A stretch of DNA of 64,000 nucleotides from Channallabes apus. Taxonomy: Eukaryota > Chordata > Actinopteri > Siluriformes > Clariidae. Within the stretch, counting starts at the first letter, position 1. Each line of letters begins with the position of its first letter. The stretch covers positions 27,004,954 through 27,068,953 of the forward strand of contig CM060124.1 of the NCBI GenBank assembly GCA_030522415.1. The letters run 5' to 3'. Positions 55,738 through 64,000 of this stretch are shown one piece after another. The notes under the pieces are model-generated. The model was given only the letters and a program-made list of their open reading frames with translations. It was not told the DNA's origin and did not search any database. Made by a program: the position numbers and the translations under genes.

Positions 55738-56850
55738 TAATTAATAAAAAAATAATAATAAAAAATGAAATAAAATAAAAATAATAATAATTATAGAAAA
55801 GAAAATAATTGGAAGTGTGTATGTGTGAGAAAAATGTGCAGATAATAATAATGAGACGAATGAATGAAATTTCTCTGATGAGCAAGCCAAGGGTGACGGC
55901 GACGGGGGCAAGGAAAAACTCCCTGAGATGGCATTAGGAAGAAACCTTGAGAGGAACCAGACTCAACAGGGAACCCATCCTCATTTGGGCGATAACAGAT
56001 AGAAATGATATAACATCTTGTGTGTTGTGCAGGTGAAAATTCAATATGACAGAAATTATTTAAATTGACATGAAGACCAGTTCAGCATAGGGACGAGTCA
56101 GTAGGTGCAGAGGGCAGATGAGGTCTGGATCACTGGAAGCACAGGAGCAGCATGTGTAGCTCCAACCATCATAAAGCTGAATCCAGCTGGAGCTGGTCCT
56201 TCTCTGGATGCCTCAGGAACCTCGCAGGGTCGGCCTTTGTCTACTGAAGCTGGCAAAATCTCCCGATGCCTCGGGATGGGTAGAGAAATACAGAACAGAT
56301 GGGGAGAATTAGCGTAGTTGCCATTCAGGATAGGTGTACTGGAGTATGAGATTATGGGATGAGTTATGTGTATGCCAGATTAAAAAGATGCGTCTTGAGT
56401 CTACTTTTGAACTGAGAAACCGTGTCTGCTCCCCGAACACTGTCTGGAAGGCTATTCCAAAGCTTTGGAGCTAAATATGAAAAAGCCCTACCCCCTTTTG
56501 TAGATTTTGAAATTCTGGGAACTACCAGAAGTCCGGAGCTTTGTGATCTTAAGGCGCGTGGTGGACTGTAGCGTATCAGAAGACTGGTTAGGTATGTGGG
56601 AGCTAAACCATTTAAGGCCTTGTATGTAAGTAATACTATTTTGTAATTTATTCTAAACTGAACAGGTAGCCAGTGCAGGGATGATAATATTGGGGTTATA
56701 TGATCATATTTTCTGGATCTAGTGAGAACCCTGGCAGCTGCATTTTGGATTAACTGAAGCTTGTTTATTGAGGATGCAGGACAACCACCTAGTAAAGCAT
56801 TACAATAGTCCAGTCTGGAGGTCATGAATGCATGAACTAGGTCATGAATG
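55605..56850 (-). mobile_element. L2-type LINE, 5'-truncated copy
   Basis: The tail (TTCAA)n sits at 55605-55625. The 3' UTR follows with the same landmark blocks as the copy at 9.5 kb (GATGAGCAAGCCAAGGGTGA, AGACTCAACAGGGAACCC), and then the C-terminal coding region. An A/T-rich simple repeat (AATAATAATAAA type) has expanded at 55677-55800 inside the 3' UTR. Confidence 0.88.
56364..56850 (-). pseudogene. L2-type reverse transcriptase, C-terminal domain
   Basis: About 160 open codons on the minus strand with AFMTSRLDYCNALLGGCPAS, IQNAAARVLTRSRKYDHITP, LTYKALNGLAPTYLTSLLIR and KLWNSLPDSVRGADTVSQFK. These line up with the damaged copy at 10.4-11.0 kb, but here without a stop. No polymerase active site is included because of the 5' truncation. 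Confidence 0.88.
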
Positions 56851-56859
56851 CATGACCAA

Positions 56860-57040
56860 TATATTTGCTGCACGCAGTTTTGATCAAGCGATCCTTCCAG
56901 AAAGTCACAATGGCCTGAAGAAGCTCATATTTGTTCCGTGGCTTAGCCTCACGTCTGACAAACTCCTTCAGCGCGTGCTCGATTGGTGTTGATATTAGGG
57001 CAATTAAACCCTGATAGAATGAACAATAGATTATCAAGTA
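56860..57040 (-). pseudogene. Tc1/IS630-like transposase C-terminal scrap
   Basis: The minus-strand frame reads STPIEHALKEFVRREAKPRN followed by KYELLQAIVTFWKDRL and CSKYIGH. PIEH corresponds to the region of the last catalytic Glu in Tc1/IS630-type DDE transposases, and the rest resembles their C-terminal helix. It is interrupted at its 3' side by the L2 insertion. It lies inside copy 2 of the large TA-flanked element, at a place that copy 1 lacks, so it may be the last trace of that element's own transposase, or an unrelated insertion. Confidence 0.45.
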
Positions 57041-58408
57041 CGGGCTAATACTTAACAGTTGCGCAATTATATTTCTATTCAGTAAAGAAAAACACTATTG
57101 TTATTATTTCAATGCATACTGTGCAGCTGTGAGAATTGTGGCAGGAATATAATGCCCTACGATTCACATTCATTTACAGTATGTGCGTCAATGTCCAACT
57201 TAAACCAAGCATACGTTGCCACGCTTGGATGCTCAGTATAGTGTTCAATGCAGCAAATGCAAGCCAAATGCGAACAAATAACGAAATAAGAGAGCTTGAT
57301 TATACTGCATAAACATCATTCAGTACAACTGAATCACAGAAAAAAATCTACGGTTAACGAATTAAGATGGTTATACAGCAAAAATATTATTTAGTACAAC
57401 GAAATCTCTGGATCCTTTATGAGACGGCATAAATATTTAATACAACAAATTAAATATTTTGGTTTATATTCTGGTTTATATTATGGTTAATGGTTAATGT
57501 ATTTTGGTTTATATTGCAAACGAATAACGAATCAAGAGCCTGTGATTATATTGCATAAATATTATTTTGTACTGACAAATATTTGAAAAAAACTGATTTT
57601 TTTCACAACAAATCTCTCAAAAATAGTAAGATGTATTTTGGTTTTATACTGCAAACGAAAAACGAATCCAGAGCCTGTAATTATATTGCATAAATATTAT
57701 TTTGCACAAATAAATCTCTGAAAAAACAATGATATTTTATTCACAAATGTAAGTCAATATATTTTGGTTCAGTGCCAGACGAAGTGCGAGCGAAAAATGT
57801 AATGAGAGGCCCCGATTATACTGCATACATCTTTTTTATTGATTTATTTTTTTATTATCTATTCTGGAAGTTTGCTCTATTTGTTTTAGTTATTTCTATA
57901 ATTAAATCTTGATGTCTTAAACTCTAACAACTGTAAGTATTGTCGAAATAATTTTTTAAAAAAGCCCTAGTGCTGTTGTTTGTGCTGTTTTCTTTAATAA
58001 TAAAACTATACAGATAAAAACAGAGAGTCTGTCTAAACAAAATAAAGCCAATGTTTTCTAACTCATATTTTTTTATATTTATAGTTTTTCATGTTTGTTG
58101 GACACAGTACTTGGATGTGTAAATTATCATAATTGTAGTATTTCTTCGCTACAACATGACTTATGACTTTATTATGACTTAAGCCACGACGGAAAATGTC
58201 AATTTGCGCCACCTGGCAAATTATTTTGAAATGCTACTGGTTTATTTTGGCCGCTGCCACGACGGCGGTGAGCGCAACAGTAATAAGCAGTCTGGTTGTC
58301 CAGTGTACCTTACTCATTCGCAGTCTCCTAACCCCTATGGGAATATTCTACCTCCTTACCTCTACAGTGGTCCATGTTGAGATTCAGTCCTACTCTGTAT
58401 TGTATAGA

Positions 58409-58665
58409 TGAGGGGAGTGGTAGCTTAGGTGGCTAAGGCTGTTGGTTTGTGATCTGAGAATCTGGGTTTAAACCCTGCTGTTGGTGGTTTGCTACACTCC
58501 ATATTACCCAGCTACTGCATACAGTGCTGGTCTCAGGCCTGGATAAAATGGGAGGGTTCTATCAGGAAGGGCATCTGGTGTAAATCCTATGCCAAGATGT
58601 TGTGTGGATTGATGGTCCGCTGTGGCAACCTCTCTCCGGGAGCAGCCGAAAGACTAATAACAATT
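58409..58665 (+). mobile_element. SINE-B (tRNA-headed, RTE-type tail)
   Basis: The head GGGAGTGGTAGCTTAGGTGG carries a box A-like part, and GGGTTTAAACCCTGC is box B-like. Then come CTGTTGGTGGTTTGC, TATCAGGAAGGGCATCTGG and TCCGCTGTGGCAACC, ending GGAGCAGCCGAAAGACTAAT. The tail closely resembles the 3' end of the RTE-type LINE at 15.69 kb (CGACCCCTGAAAGGGATCAG, CCGAAAGACAAAG). A second, worse copy is at 6555-6722 (minus). Confidence 0.78.
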
Positions 58666-58699
58666 ATATTGTTTAGATCCTTAATAATCTATGTTGTTT

Positions 58700-59445
58700 A
58701 GATATTGTATCAGAGCTGAATGTTCGGAATTCTAATCAGAAATATATTATGTGAGCATCCAGATTCATGCTGATTCGGTAAAACGTGTTCAAACTGCTGA
58801 TCTGACTTGCAATGCCCAGACACCAAAACCGTAGTGTTCAGACTCCTAAGTAGCACTGTTAAATATTATATTAATCCTACTAGGTTTTTAGACTCCTAAG
58901 TGTCAGTGTTCAAAATCTGATTTATCTTTGTTTAGACTCCAAAGGGAATTTGTTCAAACTCCTGTGTTTCAGTGTTTAGACTCCTAATTGGCAGTGTTTA
59001 AGCTCCCATGTTGCAGTATTCAGACCCCTAAGTGTCAGTGTCCAAATCCTATGGCGCACTGTTCAGACACCAATGTGGCAATGTTCAAACTCCTGTGTTC
59101 CTGTATTTAGAATCCTAAGTTTCAAGGGCTCAAACTTATAGTACATGGTCAAGGGGTTATACTGTAAGTGTCAGTATTTAATAAATTGACAGTATTTAAA
59201 CTCCTTATATACAGAGTTCAACAGAGTTTTAAAGTCCCTACTAAGTTCAGACTGTTGATCTACTGTAATTTGCAGTTTTCACACTCTTTATTGGCATTTA
59301 GCTTCCAAAGCAATGCTTTAAAGGCTTTAGCCTTTAGAATGATCAAATCTTCACTGTTCAGACTTTTAGTAAGACATCAGTGTTTAGACTTTTGATTTAA
59401 GATAAGATGTTTAGACACTTCATTGTAGTGTCTAAGACACAGACC
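58700..59445 (+). repeat. Decayed 22-bp minisatellite, right arm
   Basis: Consecutive units at 58970-59110 keep a 22-bp spacing: CAGTGTTTAGACTCCTAATTGG, with later units such as CAGTATTCAGACCCCTAAGT and CAATGTTCAAACTCCTGTGT. Toward both ends spacing is lost. Together with 47690-48105 it brackets the large element. Confidence 0.85.
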
Positions 59446-59453
59446 TTTCTATA

Positions 59454-60627
59454 TGTAGCCCTGTGCTATGTGTATATATATATGTGTTTTATTTTCACTT
59501 GTATGATGTTGAGAAATATAAATTCTGAATGTACTATGCTGACATGTATTTAACTTCTGGAGGCCTGTATTTTATTTGAATGTTTAAATGTTCCTTTTTG
59601 TTGGTTAAACAGTGTATGGTGACTTTTGCACCCTATTCGGGGAGTGGGGAAGCAGGGAATTCTGGGAGGAAGAAAAGGAGGAATCCGTGAAGAGCAGACG
59701 GTTAGTCTAAGCTCATTAGCAAGAGAAAGGATTACACCATATTTCCCGCATCTAGGCTTTAGAAGTGGACTGATGCTGATATAAGTTTACCGAACTGACA
59801 AACTGTATTATTGGCGACTGTGTGCGTGGAATATTCGCCGAGTTGAACCCGCCGAGAGAGCATGCCTTCGGGAAACACCCGACCGCCATTTTGACTACGT
59901 GATTTCGACGCGGCTTTATCCTCGGTGCACAAGGACCTCCGACTGCATTGCGGGGACAGCGAACTCAATGTTTCATCTGGATAAGGTGAATTCGACAAGG
60001 GTTGCGTGTCGGCGCGAGTCCGTGTGAGAAACGTCATTTCCCCTCTTCTGAAACGTCAGGTACCTGCTCCATTTTGTTTGCTCCTAGAGTGAAGCGACCG
60101 CGCATGGTTTAGGGTCTCACCGCTCCCAAGCATCGGAATCAGGCCTGCAACGAGGTTTTGACTGTTTAGTTTAAGTTACTGAGTGCAGACAATTGTTTAT
60201 TTGACTGTTTGATGTTTAGTGTTTATAGTTTGTGTGAAAGCACATTTATTTTATTTTTATAGCTAATTTCTCCTGTGTGAAGGGAAACTGTTTAATAAAG
60301 GGAGTTTGAGGTTCAAGGAACCATATTTTCAGTTATAAAGAAAAAAAGGTATAACTTTTGAGAGAGTTTTATTTCCTGTATTTTATTTTTGTATAATTTT
60401 ATTTTTCCCAAAGGAAAAGACACAAGAGCAAGTAAAGAAACTTATTTTATCTAAAACCCTATTGTTGTGGAAATTATTCATTTTCGAGTGTTTACTCCGG
60501 CGAGCGCGCACAAACTCATAGATATATGCATATATTGTGTTATCACTGTTAGTTATACGAATTCGGGGCGTCCCGTAGTGGAGTTAAATCCATTACATGC
60601 CTGTTTTGGGGGCATGTGGGCGTTACA
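59454..60627 (+). mobile_element. Putative 5' LTR of a Ty3/Gypsy-type retrotransposon
   Basis: Starts TGTAGC and ends GTTACA, short imperfect inverted ends of the TG...CA type. Its right end is 5 bp from a primer-site-like sequence and 125 bp from the first gag ATG. It contains an AATAAA at 60292, as expected of an LTR. The left boundary is less certain than the right because the 3' LTR lies outside the window and cannot be compared. It abuts the right arm of the 22-bp minisatellite. Confidence 0.55.
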
Positions 60628-60632
60628 TAAAA

Positions 60633-60650
60633 TGGAGGCACCGCTGGGAT
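60633..60650 (+). other. Putative primer-binding site
   Basis: TGGAGGCACCGCTGGGAT begins with the TGG that pairs with the CCA end of a tRNA and lies just inside the LTR edge. I cannot assign the tRNA from memory. Confidence 0.5.
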
Positions 60651-60751
60651 TGAGTTTGAGTGCTTAAAGGTCTTTCTTTGCTCTTGTGTTTTTGAAGGCT
60701 TTTTATGCCATTTTATAGTGTGCTGTTTAGTGGCATAGTTTTGTTAGTGAA

Positions 60752-62000
60752 ATGGATTACCACACTGAGCTAGTGCAGTGGTGCAGGGGAGAGTATTGAT
60801 CTCAGCCTTGCTATATTCGTGGTTGGTGTTAGTGAAGATCTAGCAGTGGGCCAGGTTGAAGACATCCTACATGCCGTACGGTGTTGGGGACGTGTCCGAG
60901 TGAGGGGTAGGAGGTTTAGCAGCGATGCTGATGGCCTTTTAGTTCTTTGCGAGTGTGGAGAAGTGATTAATCCTTCCTCGGCTCCCCCTGAAGTTAGGCC
61001 TGCTGATAGTGATGCTGTGTGGAAAATTGTGACATGTAGCCAAGCCCCTGCTGCCCCTGAAGATTTTTCCGCTAAGTTGAGGGACTTTCTAATGGCTGAG
61101 GGTAAGACCCTAAGTGACTTACAAGGTTTGTGCAGTCCCTCTGCTCCTCCACGAGGGCCGGACAAGTCGGTTTTGCGTGCTATGGTTGATGTAGTCAGCC
61201 GAACTAGCAAAAGGCAGACTGATGGGTATGGTTATCGACGTCTCCGAATTTTTTCAGGCATCACTCCTACTCCCACTGGGGAGGATTCTGTGGAGGATTC
61301 GCTTGAACAGGCCACTTTAATGGTTCAAGAGAGTGAATTGGCTGAGCAAGAAAAGAGATGCCGGATCCTGGAGTGTTTGAGAGGCCCTGCCTTAGAGGTT
61401 GTGAAGTCTTTGCGACTCGGTAGGCAAGGTGCCACTGCCAAAGAGTACCTAGATGCACTGGATAGTGCATTTGGTTCAGCAGAGTCTGCTGAAGACCTTT
61501 ACTTCTCCTTTCGTCTCATTCAACAGAGGACTGGTGAGAAATTGTGAGACTATGTTCGGACGATTGAACCCTGTCTGGCCAAAGTAGTGAAGAGTGGCAT
61601 TTCAGCACTAGATAAAGATAGGGTGAGAGTAGAACAGTTGCTTCGTGGAGCAATCAATTCAGACTTGATGTTATTGCAGCTACGGCTGAAGGAGAGACGG
61701 ACTGATCCTCCTGTCGCTCCCCTGTCAACGGTCCAGATGCCCCAATCTGGCCACAACAGATCTGAAGCTGTTGCCTTAAGTAAGAATGTTAGGAGATTAA
61801 GCTACAAATTAAAGTCTAAGGGAGTTAATGTAGTTGAGCCAGCAGCCACAGTCGCTGCTGTTGGAACTAAGCCTGCTGATTGTGGTTCTCCTAGGCAAAG
61901 GCAGAGCTATAGAGTTGATGATGTCCGCTTCTGTTAGAGCTGTGGGGAGGATGGCCATATCGCCACCAGGTGCTCCTCTGACGAGAACGAGAAAAGAGTG
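60752..62000 (+). pseudogene. Gypsy-type gag with PNMA-like capsid region, broken
   Basis: An ATG at 60752 opens a frame that stops after 15 codons. The long gag frame is one frame over, from about 60774, so a small indel has occurred near 60790. That frame carries YRRLRIFSGITPTPTGEDSV, EKRCRILECLRGPALEVVKS and YLDALDSAFGS, which match the capsid-like region of the PNMA gene family, itself known to derive from Gypsy gag. An in-frame TGA lies at 61545-61547. A CCHC zinc knuckle follows (CGEDGHIATRC portion at 61938-61970), with an in-frame TAG (61935-61937) between its first two cysteines. Gag would form the particle; this copy cannot make it. Confidence 0.85.
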
Positions 62001-62615
62001 GTTAGGAGGCTTATAGCTTCACTAAAAAAAGCCAAGGATGAGTGTGTCCCTGACAGTAGATCTAATAGCGAAACCGATAACTGTTTTTCCAAGAAACAGA
62101 CAGTGGACGCTAAGACAACAAATCCGTTTCCAGAGGGTCTTATTGGTCCCCCATCTACTGTGCAGGTTAAGGTGAATGGTCACCCTTGTACTGCTATTTT
62201 GCGTAGTGGGTCACAGGTGACCATCATTTTTGAGAAATGGAATGAGGACTACTTATCAGGTATACCCATACTACCAGTATCTGGCTTAGCCATCTGGGGA
62301 CTCAGTGATACAAGTTACCCATATTTAGGATATGTTGTGGTTGACATGCAGTTCCCAAAAGAGCTTGTTGGTAAACCAGAGACATTAGCTGTGTTAGACT
62401 TGATTTGTCCTGGGCCTAACACACCAGACCAGGTCCCCGTCATTCTGGGCACCAATGCTAGTTTGTTCCATAGACTTGCTGCTTTGTGTGGTCGTTCGAA
62501 AAGTGACGCCCTGGCTCGTGCATTGAATGTCAGCAGTGTAGGGCCCAAGAGGAACCCTGTTTCGCACAGCCTTAGTGATCTGGACTCAGATGACACGGTG
62601 GGCTTGGTGAGGTGA
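62001..62615 (+). pseudogene. Gypsy-type aspartic protease region, catalytic Asp lost
   Basis: Same frame as gag. VKVNGHPCTAILRSGSQVTI at about 62168-62227 has the layout of a retropepsin active site, but the position of the catalytic Asp in D-S/T-G is occupied by Arg (codon CGT). A later VPVILGTNASLFHRL resembles the flap/C-terminal part (I-LG-N). An in-frame TGA at 62613-62615 separates it from the reverse transcriptase section. The protease would cut Gag and Pol; it is inactive here. Confidence 0.82.
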
Positions 62616-64000
62616 ATGGGTTCTGATCCACTGTCCCTCCCGCCTCAAGAGTTTTGTTGTGTGCCATGCCAAGTCGACTTCTGCAAGCCAAAGCCTAAGG
62701 GTATTATTGTGGTGGAGGCAAGTGACGCCACACCATTGCCGCAAGGTGTAATGGTTCAGCCTATGGTAGCTCCAGTTAGTGCCATTGACCCTAGTTGTTT
62801 CTCCTTGTTAATACAGAATGAGACAAAGAAAGAGGTTAGCATACCCCGAGGTACGCCCCTGGGTAAAGTCCAGACTGCTGAATTGACAAGTCCACAGGTA
62901 AAAAGTCAAGCATATGAAGGGGTAGATCCATCTGAGATTGATTTTGGCGATTCACCTATTCCTGTAGAATGGAAAGACCGACTTAGGAGAAAGCTGTGTT
63001 GCCGACGTAATGTGTTTTCGCTCCATGAATGGGAGGTTGGCTTAGCCAAGGGAATGGAGCATCATATCCGTCTGTCTGACCACCGACCGTTTTGGGAGAG
63101 GTCCAGACGTCTTGCGCCTGCTGACATAGAGGATGTGAGGAAACATCTGCAAGACCTGCTAGCTGCAGGAGTGATAAAAGAGTCTCGGAGCCCGTATGCA
63201 TCTCCTATAGTAATTGAAAGGAAAAGGAATGGTAGTGTGCGTATGTGTATTGATTACCGTACTCTGAATAGTAAGAAAATACCTGATCAATACTTGACAC
63301 TACGCATTGATGATGCGTTGGATTGTTTAGCGGGAAGTTGCTGGTTCTCTGTGTTAGACCTCCATAGTGGTTACTACCTAATAGCCATGGTGGAGGAGGA
63401 CAAGGAGAAGACGGCGTTTACTTGTCCGCTTGGTTTCTACCAGTTCGAGCGCATGCCACAGGGAGTTATGGGGCCCCTGCGACATTCCAGCGTTTAATGG
63501 AGAAGGCTGTAGGGGACATGAATTTGCTACAAGTGCTTGTTTATTTGAACGACTTGATCGTGTTTGGTGCGACGTTGGAGGAACATGAGGAGAGGCTCAT
63601 GAAGGTTTTGGACCGCCTCGAGGAGGTGGGTCTCAAAGTGTCACTGGACAAATGCCAGTTCTGTCAGCCCAAAGTAAAATATGTGGGTCATATAGTGTCG
63701 GCTGATGGGATTGCCACAGACCCATCTAAGGTAGAAGCGGTAACCCGGTGGCCACTGCCCACTGAGTTGAAGTCGTTGAGATCATTCCTTGGGTTCTGTG
63801 GTTACTATCGCAGATTTGTTGCCAGCTATTCCTCCGTAGTGAAGCCACTGACTGACCTTACTAAAGGTTATCTTCCTGTAAGAAAGGGCAAAAAACTGAA
63901 TATTATGGAAGAAAAGCATTACTACAAGGAGTCTGAACCGTTTGGTCCATGATGGACAGATGCATGTACAAAAGCTTTCCACGACATCATCAGTCGCCTT
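62616..64000 (+). pseudogene. Gypsy-type reverse transcriptase, frameshifted and catalytically altered, runs off the window
   Basis: First section 62616-63497: HLQDLLAAGVIKESRSPYAS, VRMCIDYRTLNSKK, FSVLDLHSGYYLI and YQFERMPQGV are RT motifs in the right order. Near 63470-63475 a one-base loss in a G run shifts the frame. The second section (to 63949) contains the active-site block VYLNDLIVFG, where the usual second Asp-pair residue is Asn, then KYVGHIVSADGIATDPSKVE and SFLGFCGYYRRFV. A TGA at 63950-63952 interrupts the linker to the RNase H region, whose codons continue in the same frame to the window edge (WTDACTKAFHDIISRL). RNase H, integrase and the 3' LTR must lie beyond 64000 if still present. 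Confidence 0.9.

Larger units (their letters stand above)
48106..58305 (+). mobile_element. Large TA-flanked element, copy 2, with nested insertions
   Basis: 10.2 kb flanked by TA (48104-48105 and 58306-58307). The left end CAGTGGGTGCACAAGCAG and the right end (read inward CACTGGACAACCAGACTG) match copy 1 at 27810-32254. The interior is in the same order but longer: it contains a solo LTR, a Rex3 LINE, an L2 3' end and a transposase scrap, and about 2.4 kb of the basic module is present twice (from about 48440 and again from about 50830, continuing after Rex3 to 55110). The GGCGCGCTCACTGCTGCGGA block occurs at 48764 and 54488. No long gene belongs to the element itself. Copies 1 and 2 lie 16 kb apart in the same orientation. 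Confidence 0.7.

Overview
The window looks like a transposon-packed, gene-poor stretch of a ray-finned fish (teleost) genome. The evidence is the set of repeats: a Rex3-type RTE LINE, L2-type LINEs with a TTGAA-type tail, several Tc1-like families, HARBI1-type transposons, tRNA-headed SINEs, Ty3/Gypsy LTR sequences, and many long CA, GA, TA and TAA arrays. An ostariophysan such as a catfish is possible but not shown. I found no bacterial or viral-genome organisation, no rRNA, no free-standing tRNA gene, and no host protein-coding gene that I can name. Almost every recognisable coding frame belongs to a mobile element, and nearly all are broken. The window may be intergenic or lie inside a very long intron.

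Layout. 0-9 kb: a Harbinger-like MITE piece, two SINE-A copies, simple repeats, a SINE-B copy, a solo LTR with a perfect 5-bp target duplication (6.75-7.12 kb), and a 1.2-kb Harbinger-type element keeping a Myb/SANT-like remnant (7.24-8.43 kb). 9.5-14.7 kb is a transposon nest: an L2 LINE, a SINE, a spliced HARBI1-type transposase pseudogene with two recognisable introns, a TA array, a 123-bp TA-flanked MITE, a Tc1 element with an intact DDE triad but no N-terminus, and a full-length SINE with a 13-bp duplication. 15.7-21.1 kb: an RTE LINE 3' end inside a mariner-like relic, a Tc1 relic, a possible small exon, and a SINE. 22-25.6 kb: dinucleotide arrays and a decayed 26-bp minisatellite invaded by Harbinger MITEs and a hAT-like piece.

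27.81-32.25 kb and 48.11-58.31 kb hold two copies of one large, unnamed, TA-flanked element with CAGTGG-type inverted ends and internally re-duplicated modules. The second copy carries a nearly complete Rex3 LINE (50.9-54.3 kb), a solo LTR (49.67-50.20 kb), a second L2 3' end and a transposase scrap. 32-48 kb is mostly single-copy or low-complexity DNA with scattered SINE, Tc1, L2 and hAT-like relics. The second large element has split an old 22-bp minisatellite, whose halves lie at 47.7-48.1 and 58.7-59.4 kb.

59.45 kb to the right edge: the 5' part of a Ty3/Gypsy-type retrotransposon (putative LTR, primer site, PNMA-like gag, zinc knuckle, protease, reverse transcriptase). It is disabled by four in-frame stops, two frameshifts and substitutions at the protease and polymerase catalytic residues, and it continues beyond the window.

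How the parts relate: the elements use one another as landing sites. The clearest are Rex3 and an LTR inside the large element, the large element inside a minisatellite, and an RTE LINE inside a mariner relic. SINE-B shares its 3' tail with the RTE LINE at 15.7 kb, which suggests that such a LINE mobilised it. Many target-site duplications are still legible, so relative insertion order can be read directly from this window.
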